DNA of 64,000 bases. Origin: Rosa chinensis. Lineage: Eukaryota > Streptophyta > Magnoliopsida > Rosales > Rosaceae. The notes beneath the pieces were generated by a model. The model saw only the letters and a list, made by a program, of their open reading frames with translations, had not been told where the DNA came from and did no database searches. A program made the translations under genes and the position numbers. Below, one piece after another: positions 21,366-30,304 of this stretch; position 1 is the stretch's first letter, and every line of letters begins with the position of its first letter. The stretch is taken from assembly GCF_002994745.2 (NCBI RefSeq), contig NC_037093.1, forward strand, positions 47,100,384 through 47,164,383, in the 5' to 3' direction.

Positions 21366-22830
21366 AACAAATGAAAACCAAGAGTGAACTCTCTCGAAAT
21401 CCTAGTGTCGGCTTTGGGCTGATTCCATGGAGATTCTCGTCGCCTCCACATCCATGTTCGTTGGTAGATCAATTCATCGTATGGTGGGCTGCGGTGATGA
21501 TCAGATGGTTCAATCTTGGGCTCCGTGGCAAACTAGATTTTTTATACTGGAAATTTCAAATCCGAAGGAACCGGGCTTGACTGACTTTCGTTCGCTTGGT
21601 TCGGATTGCTTTGATCTTGCTATTGCTGCAGGTGATATTGGATGGTGGCGGCTTTGTGGCTCTACATCGCTATTCTTCAAAATCGGGCTGGTTCCAGCCT
21701 TAGCCAAGACTGCTGTTGCCGAAGTTGAATATGATGTCTGAAAAGATGAATGGTAACAGCTAGACCTGTAAATGGACCGGATTTGGATCAAATCGACTTA
21801 AATCCAAATCCGTTTACTTAAAAAAAAAAAAATATCGATCCAAACCCGCTCCGTTAACCCAGCGGATCATTGATAACTCGATTCAAATTCGTATCCGCTG
21901 GATTAACGGATACCCGATCCGCTAATCCGACCCGTTTATAATTTCAAATATTTTAAAATTTTAAATAGTAATATTAAATTTATATCATGATACCTCATAA
22001 GATATTAATAAAATATTAAAACAACATGAAAAGTATTACCAAAAGTAGAATTACATTATCAAAATTCTTAATGCTTCTTGAAATCTTGGGTGATGGACTA
22101 TCCCCTTGGATTTATGCAAAAAATTTGTATTGGAAATTCTTCGTATTTTATATTTTATATTTTTTGAAATAATAATATATTAATAAAAAAATATTTTATT
22201 ATTAAAAAAAGGGTCGGATCATTAACGGATCGGATCGACCTAAATCTGTATTTGATCCATTAAATAACGGGTAAACGGATTCGGATCATTAACGGATCAA
22301 CAGATCAAAATTTTCGATCCAAACTCGTCCAATAGCCACGAATCTGGAGCGGGTTCAGATCAAAATCCGGTCCATTTACAGGTCTAGTAACAGCTTCACT
22401 GAAGCCATCAATCTTGATTCTAGTGTTGTTTTGGCGCTGCCGGACATAGCCTCCAACATCTCAACGCTAGGGATTAGATTTGGTTTTGGGTGTCCAAATC
22501 AATATGGTTGGCTGTGTATTTGGGTTGTGTTTGGACCCAAGTTCAACCTGGTTTTAGGGATTTCGACGGCAAGGGTTCTCTCGCTGCGGTGGTTTTCTGA
22601 TCGACCGAAGATGATGGTGGTGTCCAACAGGGCAGCTACATTTGGGCCTCAGTAGGCTTCTTGGGCTTGTAGCTGGTTTTGGAGCTCTGTTAGTGTTGGG
22701 GTCCAAAATGTCTAGTGGGTCTCTTGTCCTTGATGGGCTTCTTGGGCCGCTGAGCGGGCTTGAAGCTTTGAAGATAGATTTTGGGCCTAGCTTTCTTTGG
22801 TCCAGAATGACTTTTAGGTTTTTATATTGA
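21366..22830 (+). mobile_element. LINE-like / retroposon-derived sequence interrupted by a hAT MITE
   Basis: 21370-21760 and 22387-22830 read as one GC-richer block once the MITE is removed, with short frames and phrases such as GGGTGTCCAAATC that echo the retroposon at 15384-16580. It ends around 22830 without a clear poly-A tail. No domain is recognised, so the class call is weak. Confidence 0.35.
21761..22386. mobile_element. hAT-type MITE with 8-bp TSD
   Basis: Terminal inverted repeats start TAGACCTGTAAATGGACC on both sides and extend into GGAT-rich inner repeats. The flanks are the exact 8-bp duplication GTAACAGC (21753-21760 and 22387-22394), the hAT target size. The 626-bp body is full of GGATC/GATCC words and has no coding capacity. 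Confidence 0.92.
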
Positions 22831-23604
22831 AAATCGTTAAAACATTCATAATCATAATTTATAATTTATGAACATAAAATCTTTAGATTTGACAAATTTA
22901 GTTTATTCATTGATTTAATCTAGTTTGATATCGTAACGATTACCGATTTAGAAGAAATTTTCAGAAGTGATCTACTCATGTATACTTAAATATCTAACGG
23001 TTGATTTTCCAAAATATAATCAAACAGTGGGTCTCACAACCATTAATTAAAAAGTCTTCATGAAGTCCTCCTTAGAGCTTGAATTTCATTCTCTTAAAAG
23101 TAATTTTAATTGCTTCACAAATCATAATGGGTATTTTAATTGTCTGTGGGCATAGCCTCTGAGGTCTTCAACGATAATGGATATTTTCAATAATACAGAG
23201 GTTGTGTCACCTTATTGCAATTTCAAAGGCTGGACCTTTATTTCATTTTGACAGTTGTTCTTCGCATTTTGGTAATAGGGTTGTTCTGGCGCCAAAATAG
23301 CTTCCCTTGCAGTTGTAGGATAGAATATAGTCATACTGAAGTAGCTGTTTTGCATAAATCTCAAATCTGCGAAGAACTAAAGAAAACGAGATATGATAGA
23401 TCCTTCAAAACAAAAACTGAAGTGAGAAATATACGTGTTAAAAGATCAGACTAGTAAATGTGATTCTTATAGTTTGTTTCTATTTAATTTGGTAGTTTAG
23501 TGCAACCTTTCTTGGTGTTTAATATGATGATTTGGTTTTAATGAAAGGCGCAGAGAAAGCTATAAAAGGCAGCAAATTGAGCATGTCGGAAAAACAATCT
23601 CTGA
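22831..23604. promoter_or_regulatory. Upstream region of the MSL gene
   Basis: AT-rich sequence before the MSL start. A small frame at 23545-23613 opens with MKGAEKAIKGSKLSMSEKQ and stops just after the MSL ATG, overlapping it in another frame. It would act as an overlapping upstream ORF if transcribed. No TATA box is assigned. Confidence 0.35.
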
Positions 23605-23684
23605 ATGGAGATCGATGAAATTGTTGTGGAAGTTGAAAGCGAAGAGAGCAATGAAGCAAAGGGGACTTTTTCAAAAGGCTCAGA

Positions 23685-24160
23685 TGTAAAATAACCATAT
23701 ACATGCTCACAACATATGCACACAATCGTAAAAGGGATTAAGGCTTACCTTCAGCAATTACTGGCATGGATTCCATCTTATGCAACTGCAAACACGAACA
23801 CTGAATATAGCCTTCTGTTACTTACCAACTTGCTTCTCAATGGACAGAACAATATGCAAAACGTCGGTAGTAATCAGGGACCAATTCATCTGTATATATA
23901 GGTGACTTAAACCACAAGAAGCTTCCCATTAAAGCTATCCATATCGGTTTAGGTTTCCTAGTTAGATTCTTAATGTATCACAACTTGTAGCCTTCCTTGT
24001 AGACTAAGCAATAGATTACTATCCTTAATGAATTGATACACTATTCATTAAGTCACTAGTATTGATTTACTGTTTGTATCCATGTTAAACTAGGATTGAT
24101 ATTAAGCTAATCATCAATTACTTTATGATGATATGTGTTATGTCCATATTTGATCTTACA
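23685..24160 (-). repeat. 3' LTR of the three-LTR Copia
   Basis: 476 bp with ends TGTAAAATAACC and GATCTTACA. No difference from 29829-30304 was seen on reading. Confidence 0.93.
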
Positions 24161-24776
24161 ATCTCCCCCTTGGACTCACACATATCATGCTCGATGATTT
24201 GCACCAGAGAACATCAAAACCTACTTAACTTACTGAAGTGCGCGCCAGATAACAAACTTAAATCGAAAATCCATTCCAACATGGTCAGATCACAGTTACT
24301 TATGCAGAGCAAGAAACAGTATACATTTTAACAAAAATGCAGAGTTTCAAAACCACAAACACAAGCTCCTGCAATCCACATATGTCAAACCAGAAGTGAT
24401 ACAATATATGTTAATGTGTATCAACAAGTAAACATATATTAGGTCCTACTTTATGTTTCTAAAACCAAAAACTCAAGCAAATTTACTGAACACTGATGGC
24501 TTAAAGATATTGCTTGAACCTTAACATCATGCTTCACATGATTTAAGCCATCTGATAGCAAGTATAACTTTAAACACAAAATCGATAATTTTCAGAACAT
24601 TCAACAAAAACTGCAGTAATAACCAAAATCTGAAAATACCTCAAAATTTATTAATAATAAAATCTGTCATTACAAACAAGTTGTGATAAACAAAATAAAA
24701 GATCACAACTAAAACACAAGAACTCAAAAAACCTTAGAATTTTAAATGCTCCAACTGGACTAACTCTCTACTGAAC

Positions 24777-27700
24777 CTAAGCATCTAAATTAGCTAAAAT
24801 TCCAATGCTTGCTGTATGTTTCTGGAATGCTGCTACTGACAATGCCTTGGTGAAAGGATCTGCTAGCTGTGAATTTGTGTCAATACTCAAAACAGCTATT
24901 TCACCATGCTTTACTCTTTCTCTAACACTGTAATACTTTAGATCAATATGCTTGGAATTATTTGACCTTTTACTGTTCTTGCTAAAGAAAACTGCAGCCT
25001 CATTGTCACAATAAATCACAAGTGTTCCAGCCACAATGTGACTCAATACTTTGGTCTGCATGAGAAAATTCCTAATCCAAAGTCCTTCACACACAGTTTC
25101 ATATACTGCAATAAATTCGGCTTGCATAGTAGAAGTTGAAACAAGTGTTTGTTTCATGGTTTTCCAAGCAATAGCACCTCCTGCAAGCATGAACACATAT
25201 CCACAAGTGGACTTCTTGGAGTCTGGATAATTCCCTGCAAAATCCGAGTCTGAGAATCCAATGAGTTTCAGATCCTCCACTTGCCTATAAACTAGCATGT
25301 GGCTTTTAGTTCTCTGCAGGTATCTCAACACTTTCTTCCCAGCTACCCAATGTTCATGGCCTGGATTAGATTGGAATCTAGACAAAATCCCTACTGCAAA
25401 AGACAAATCCGGCCTAGTGCAGACTTGTGCATACATGAGACTTCCTACAAGTCTGGCATAAGGCTTTGACTCCATATTTTCTTTCTCAACATCACTATTG
25501 GGACTTTGCTTCTTGGTTAACTTATCTCCTTTGGACATGGGAACTTCTCCAGCTGCACACTTCTCCATACCAAATCTCTTTAAAATTTTGGTAACATAAT
25601 TCTGTTGAGACAAACCAAGTAGTCTCTGTGCCCTATCTCTTTTAATCTCAATACCTAGTACATAGGATGCTTCTCCTAAGTCTTTCATGTCAAAATTCCT
25701 TGATAGAAAACTCTTGGTATCTTTAAGCAATTTAATGTTACTGCTAGCCAAAAGTATATCATCCACATAGAGTACCAGAAAAATAAAATTGTTCCCAACA
25801 GTCTTCAAATAAACACACTCATCAACAAGATTTTCTGTAAATCCAAAAGTAGAAATCACAGAATCAAATTTCTTGTACCACTGTCTAGAAGCTTGTTTTA
25901 GGCCATAAATTGATTTTCTTAACTTACACACTAAGTTTTCACTTCCAGCTTGTACAAACCCTTCTGGCTGCCTCATATAAATCACTTCATCTAGTTCGCC
26001 ATTCAAGAAAGCTGTTTTAACATCCATCTGGTGCAGCTCCATATCAAAATGAGCCACTAAAGCCATGATTATCCTAAACGAGTCTTTTGTAGAAACTGGA
26101 GAAAAAGTCTCAGTAAAGTCAATGCCCTCCTTCTGTGTAAAACCCTTGGCAACTAATCTTGCTTTATGTCTCTCTACATTGCCATTTGCATCTCTTTTGA
26201 TTTTGAAAACCCATTTACAACCTATAGGCTTCTGGTTGGGGTCAGGTTCAACTAATTCCCAAACTGCATTTTGACTCATGGAATTAATTTCTGCTTCCAT
26301 TGCTTGCTGCCATTGATGAGATTCATTACTTTCAATGGCCTGATTAAATGTAGTTGGATCATTGTCCTCTGCACAGTCCATTTCAATTTCTGCTTCTTGT
26401 AGATAAACAATGTAGTCACTCTCTTCCCCCCCATAAGTTGGTTTTCTTGCTCTCTGTGATCTTCTAGGTTGAGCCACTGGATGATTTTGAGGTTCAGTTA
26501 CTTGACCAGTTACGTGGTCAGTTACTTGGTCAGTGACATGGGCAGTGACATGGTCAGTGACATGGTCAGTGACATGGGCAGTGACATGGTCAGTGACATG
26601 GGCAGTGACTTGACCAGGCACAGTTACTTGGGTAGTTACATGGTCAGTGACATGGGCAGTGACTTGACCAGGTACAGTTACTTGGGTAGTTACATGGTCA
26701 GTGACATGGTCAGTGACTTGGTCAGTGACTTGGTCAGTGACATGGTCAGTTACTTGGCCAGTTACTCGACCAGGTACAGTTACTTGGTCAGTGACATGGT
26801 CAGTTACGTGACCAGTGACATGATCAGTTACATCTTGTTCTAAAGGCAATGCTACACTTATATTCTCATCTGACACAATTTCCTCAAAATCTGAGGTTAA
26901 ATCCTCAAGGTTTGTATTGTGAACTTTTTCACTTAGAAACTTTACTTGATGTGTTTCAAAAATTCTAGGTGAATGATGAGCAGAATATAATTTATAGCCT
27001 TTAGATTTATCTGGATAACCTATAAAATAGCAACTAACAGTTTTGGGGTCAAGTTTATTCAAGCTTGGATTATAAATCCTAGCTTCTGCATGACATCCCC
27101 AAACATGACAGTGATGAAGACTAGGTTTCCTGCCACACCAAAGCTCAAAAGCAGTATTTTCTATGGCTTTGCTAGGTGTTCTGTTGCAAATATAATTTGC
27201 AGTTTTTAAAGCCTCACCCCACAGAAATTTAGGCAAACCAGTTGTACACATCATGCATCTAACCATGTTCAAAAGAGTCCTATTCTTTCTCTCTGCAACA
27301 CCATTCTGTTGTGGATTATAGGGTGTTGTGTATTGAGCTTTAATTCCATTGTCTTGCAAAAACAAGGCAAATGGACCCTTTTGTTGGCCGGATTCAGTGT
27401 ACTTTCCATAGAACTCTCCCCCTCTATCTGACCTTACTGTTTTGATTTTCTTTTCTAGTTGATTTTCTACCTCAGACTTAAAGATTTGAAAGGCTTTCAA
27501 TGCTTGTGCCTTTTCTGAAAGTAGATAAATATAACTGTATCTAGAAAAGTCATCAATGAATGTGATAAAATACACATTCCCACAGATAGTTTGATGCCTA
27601 AATGGTCCACATATATCAGTGTGTATGAGTTCTAATAAATTTTGGCTTCTATATGCAGTCTTCTTTCTAGTATTAGTTATTTTTCCCTTAAAGCATTCAA

Positions 27701-27998
27701 CACAGTCTGTTAGATCAGAAAAATCAAGTTCATTTAGGATGTTGTTTTTCACCAAAATTTTCAGTCTCTCTTTTGAAACATGGCCGAGTCTTCTATGCCA
27801 TTTCTTGTAAAGATCAGTTTCCTTCTTAGTGCTCTTTTCAGTTAACTCTTCAGGTTTATCCTCAGTGAAGCAATAGTCTATGTTCTCATGCATTCCCATA
27901 TAGTTTTCTACAGAATCTAGCCAAGCTCTATAGTTGGTTCCAGTTAACATCAAGACACTGTTCAAGTTCATGTAGGAGTTACCTAAGGAGCAAAACAA
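24777..27998 (-). CDS. Copia polyprotein with in-frame deletion of gag core and protease
   Basis: 1073 residues without a stop. Residues 1-62 are a Gag N-terminus (LTGTNYRAWLDSVENYMG). They run straight into the pre-integrase HHCC finger (WHRRLGH at 67, C99, C102). The integrase core follows with D128, D191 (SDRGGEF) and E236 (NGVAERKN). Residues about 388-498 are a VTDH/VTDQ minisatellite. RT has QMDVKTAFLNGELDE and YVDD near 744; RNase H ends with KHIDLKYYSVRERVKHGE. The Gag remainder, zinc knuckle and protease are missing with the frame kept, so particle formation would need helper proteins. On the minus strand TGCTCCTTAG just before the ATG of MNLNSVL (codon 10) resembles a 3' splice site. 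Confidence 0.92.
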   Translation of the reverse strand: MFCSLGNSYMNLNSVLMLTGTNYRAWLDSVENYMGMHENIDYCFTEDKPEELTEKSTKKETDLYKKWHRRLGHVSKERLKILVKNNILNELDFSDLTDCVECFKGKITNTRKKTAYRSQNLLELIHTDICGPFRHQTICGNVYFITFIDDFSRYSYIYLLSEKAQALKAFQIFKSEVENQLEKKIKTVRSDRGGEFYGKYTESGQQKGPFALFLQDNGIKAQYTTPYNPQQNGVAERKNRTLLNMVRCMMCTTGLPKFLWGEALKTANYICNRTPSKAIENTAFELWCGRKPSLHHCHVWGCHAEARIYNPSLNKLDPKTVSCYFIGYPDKSKGYKLYSAHHSPRIFETHQVKFLSEKVHNTNLEDLTSDFEEIVSDENISVALPLEQDVTDHVTGHVTDHVTDQVTVPGRVTGQVTDHVTDQVTDQVTDHVTDHVTTQVTVPGQVTAHVTDHVTTQVTVPGQVTAHVTDHVTAHVTDHVTDHVTAHVTDQVTDHVTGQVTEPQNHPVAQPRRSQRARKPTYGGEESDYIVYLQEAEIEMDCAEDNDPTTFNQAIESNESHQWQQAMEAEINSMSQNAVWELVEPDPNQKPIGCKWVFKIKRDANGNVERHKARLVAKGFTQKEGIDFTETFSPVSTKDSFRIIMALVAHFDMELHQMDVKTAFLNGELDEVIYMRQPEGFVQAGSENLVCKLRKSIYGLKQASRQWYKKFDSVISTFGFTENLVDECVYLKTVGNNFIFLVLYVDDILLASSNIKLLKDTKSFLSRNFDMKDLGEASYVLGIEIKRDRAQRLLGLSQQNYVTKILKRFGMEKCAAGEVPMSKGDKLTKKQSPNSDVEKENMESKPYARLVGSLMYAQVCTRPDLSFAVGILSRFQSNPGHEHWVAGKKVLRYLQRTKSHMLVYRQVEDLKLIGFSDSDFAGNYPDSKKSTCGYVFMLAGGAIAWKTMKQTLVSTSTMQAEFIAVYETVCEGLWIRNFLMQTKVLSHIVAGTLVIYCDNEAAVFFSKNSKRSNNSKHIDLKYYSVRERVKHGEIAVLSIDTNSQLADPFTKALSVAAFQKHTASIGILANLDA
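26500..26836 (-). repeat. Coding 12-bp minisatellite (VTDH/VTDQ) in the Copia polyprotein
   Basis: About 27 units starting with Val-Thr, mostly GTCACTGACCA(T/A) variants encoding VTDH, VTDQ, VTAH, VTGQ and VTTQ, with three longer VTVPG(R/Q) units. The array lies between integrase and RT, the usually variable linker. The same DNA motif recurs outside the frame at 28395-28640 and 29164-29217. Confidence 0.93.
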
Positions 27999-28394
27999 AA
28001 ATTCGTGTGAATTCTCAATTTGTAAAGAAAATAACTTTAAGTTTTCTGTGTTTTATTTAGCTTTAAGCAACCAAAACAAGAACATACAGAAAACCTAAAC
28101 AATCCATACTTGCATTCATATCAGTCCATAACCAAAAATAATGTTAAGCAACACTTTTGAGCAGAAGCATAACATCCTGGAGTTCTTTATCAATATACCA
28201 TGTTCAATGAAAACAAGTTATCCAAAGAAATTTATCCACATCTTTAGACAGAAGAAAAATTTCTAAGTATCCGTATTTATTTTCATCAAGCACGCATATT
28301 GCTGTTTTGTATTCTAAAACCATACTTGACCACTTCTTTGGAAGATAAAACTGAAGCATAGTTTTAAAACACAAAACACAATTTCAGTTTTGTT

Positions 28395-28640
28395 ATTCGA
28401 TCAGTTACTTGATTAGTTACCTGACCAGTTACTTGGTCAGTGACCTGGCCAGTTACATGGTCAGTGACCTGGCCAGTTACATGGTCAGTGACCTGGCCAG
28501 TTACATGGTCAGTGACCTGACCAGTTACATGGTCAGTGACCTGACCAGTTACTTGGTCAGTGACCCGACCAGTTACATGGTCAGTGACCTGGCCAGTTAC
28601 ATGGTCAGTGACCTGACTAGTTGGTCAGTTACCTGATCAT
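28395..28640. repeat. Non-coding 12/24-bp minisatellite in the Copia leader
   Basis: About 20 tandem units alternating GGTCAGTGACCT and GGCCAGTTACAT. The units are near-palindromic (GGTCA/TGACC) and the same family as the coding array. They lie between the start codon and the primer-binding site, in the 5' leader on the minus strand. Confidence 0.93.
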
Positions 28641-29163
28641 CGTTTTTTGCCAACATCAATGAAGAATGCTTTGTGCATCATAATCACTTATGCCAACAGA
28701 AAACCACAAAACCCATGAGCTTTTAACTTTATATTCTACCCAGATTCATCCTTGTAAGAAAATTAAGCTCTCGTATCTGTCAATTTTAATAATGTGTAAA
28801 CAAAATCTGGGAGATTTTTGTTCTTCATGCAATTTTACACAATCACAGATACAATACCATATCATCAATCAATTCAACATGCATATTCAAGCATAACCAA
28901 AATTGATTTGATTCCAAGAAACCACGGAACAATCAAGAAATTGTAAATTTCATCCGGTCACCATCTACTCTAACCTAACGCACGCCGGGAATGCAACTAA
29001 GGTTCTTGAGCACAATCAAAAACACAATTATCATGCTATGAATCGAAATCAATTTCACAGAAAAACCTGTTTTTGCTTTTTCCCCAATTTGCTGCTAAAA
29101 ATCACAGCGGAAGCGTGAACTTGATATTTAACCAGATGCAGCAATTGACTTAAGTAACTTACC

Positions 29164-29217
29164 TTGATCAGTTACATGACCAGTTACATGGTCAGTTACC
29201 TGATCAGTGACTTGGTC
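29164..29217. repeat. Third patch of the GGTCA/TGACC minisatellite
   Basis: Four to five units such as GATCAGTTACATGACC close to the primer-binding site side of the leader, followed at 29234-29274 by an uninterrupted T-run of roughly 40. Confidence 0.85.
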
Positions 29218-29230
29218 CGTAAAGCAAAAA

Positions 29231-29275
<45 letters not shown>

Positions 29276-29337
29276 TGTTTGTTTTGCAAAACCCTAAAAC
29301 GATTTTGATACTTGTGAGCCTATGCTCTGATACCAAT

Positions 29338-29800
29338 TGTAAAACCATAATTACATGCTCACAACATATGCACACAATCGTAAAAGGGATTAAGGCTTAC
29401 CTTCAGCAATTACTGGCATGGATTCCATCTTATGCAACTGCAAACACGAACACTGAATATAGCCTTCTGTTACTTACCAACTTGCTTCTCAATGGACAGA
29501 ACAATATGCAAAACGTCGGTAGTAATCAGGGACCAATTCATCTGTATATATAGGTGACTTAAACCTCAAGAAGCTTCCCATTAAAGCTATCCATATCGGT
29601 TTAGGTTTCCTAGTTAGATTCTTAATGTAACACTTCATTGTAATCTTTCTTGCAGACTAAGAATAGGATTACTTACCTTAATGAATAGATACACTGCTTC
29701 ATTAAGTTACAAGTATTGATTTACTGTTTGTATCCATGTTAAACTAGGATTGATATTAAGCTAATCATCAATTACTTTATGATGATATGTGTTATGTCCA
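29338..29800 (-). repeat. Inner, diverged LTR copy of the three-LTR Copia
   Basis: Adjacent to the primer-binding site. It differs from the outer LTRs at its start and in many positions of 29620-29720, and lacks the terminal TATTTGATCTTACA. It is followed by 28 bp (29801-29828), the last 18 of which are the exact inverse of the start of the outer LTR copy. Confidence 0.88.
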
Positions 29801-29828
29801 ATTACTTTATGAGCATGTATATGGTTAT

Positions 29829-30304
29829 TGTAAAATAACCATATACATGCTCACAACATATGCACACAATCGTAAAAGGGATTAAGGCTTACCTTCAGCA
29901 ATTACTGGCATGGATTCCATCTTATGCAACTGCAAACACGAACACTGAATATAGCCTTCTGTTACTTACCAACTTGCTTCTCAATGGACAGAACAATATG
30001 CAAAACGTCGGTAGTAATCAGGGACCAATTCATCTGTATATATAGGTGACTTAAACCACAAGAAGCTTCCCATTAAAGCTATCCATATCGGTTTAGGTTT
30101 CCTAGTTAGATTCTTAATGTATCACAACTTGTAGCCTTCCTTGTAGACTAAGCAATAGATTACTATCCTTAATGAATTGATACACTATTCATTAAGTCAC
30201 TAGTATTGATTTACTGTTTGTATCCATGTTAAACTAGGATTGATATTAAGCTAATCATCAATTACTTTATGATGATATGTGTTATGTCCATATTTGATCT
30301 TACA
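29829..30304 (-). repeat. Outer 5'-side LTR of the three-LTR Copia
   Basis: 476 bp, apparently identical to 23685-24160 and bordered by the target duplication at 30305. It is not adjacent to any primer-binding site, which is abnormal for a 5' LTR. Confidence 0.92.

Larger units (their letters stand above)
23685..30304 (-). mobile_element. Copia LTR retrotransposon with three LTRs, inserted in MSL exon 1
   Basis: The insert is flanked by the exact 5-bp duplication TCAGA (23680-23684 and 30305-30309). The outer LTRs (23685-24160 and 29829-30304, 476 bp each) look identical, so insertion was recent. A third, diverged LTR copy (29338-29800) lies next to the primer-binding site TGGTATCAGAGC on the minus strand (about 29325-29336). 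The polypurine tract AAGGGGGAGAT abuts the left LTR at 24161. The element encodes one long polyprotein lacking most of gag and protease. Confidence 0.93.

Noticed and set aside
26469..28636. Plus-strand frames of the MVSDMVSDL type
   Set aside because: Antisense readings of the GGTCA/TGACC minisatellite, created by the repeat itself.
28395..28640. GGTCA-n-TGACC units as hormone-receptor-type response elements
   Set aside because: Plants lack nuclear steroid receptors of that kind; the motif is better explained as a near-palindromic minisatellite of the retroelement.
26500..28640. Regular repeats resembling a CRISPR array
   Set aside because: Units are directly tandem without unique spacers, and the DNA is plant nuclear.
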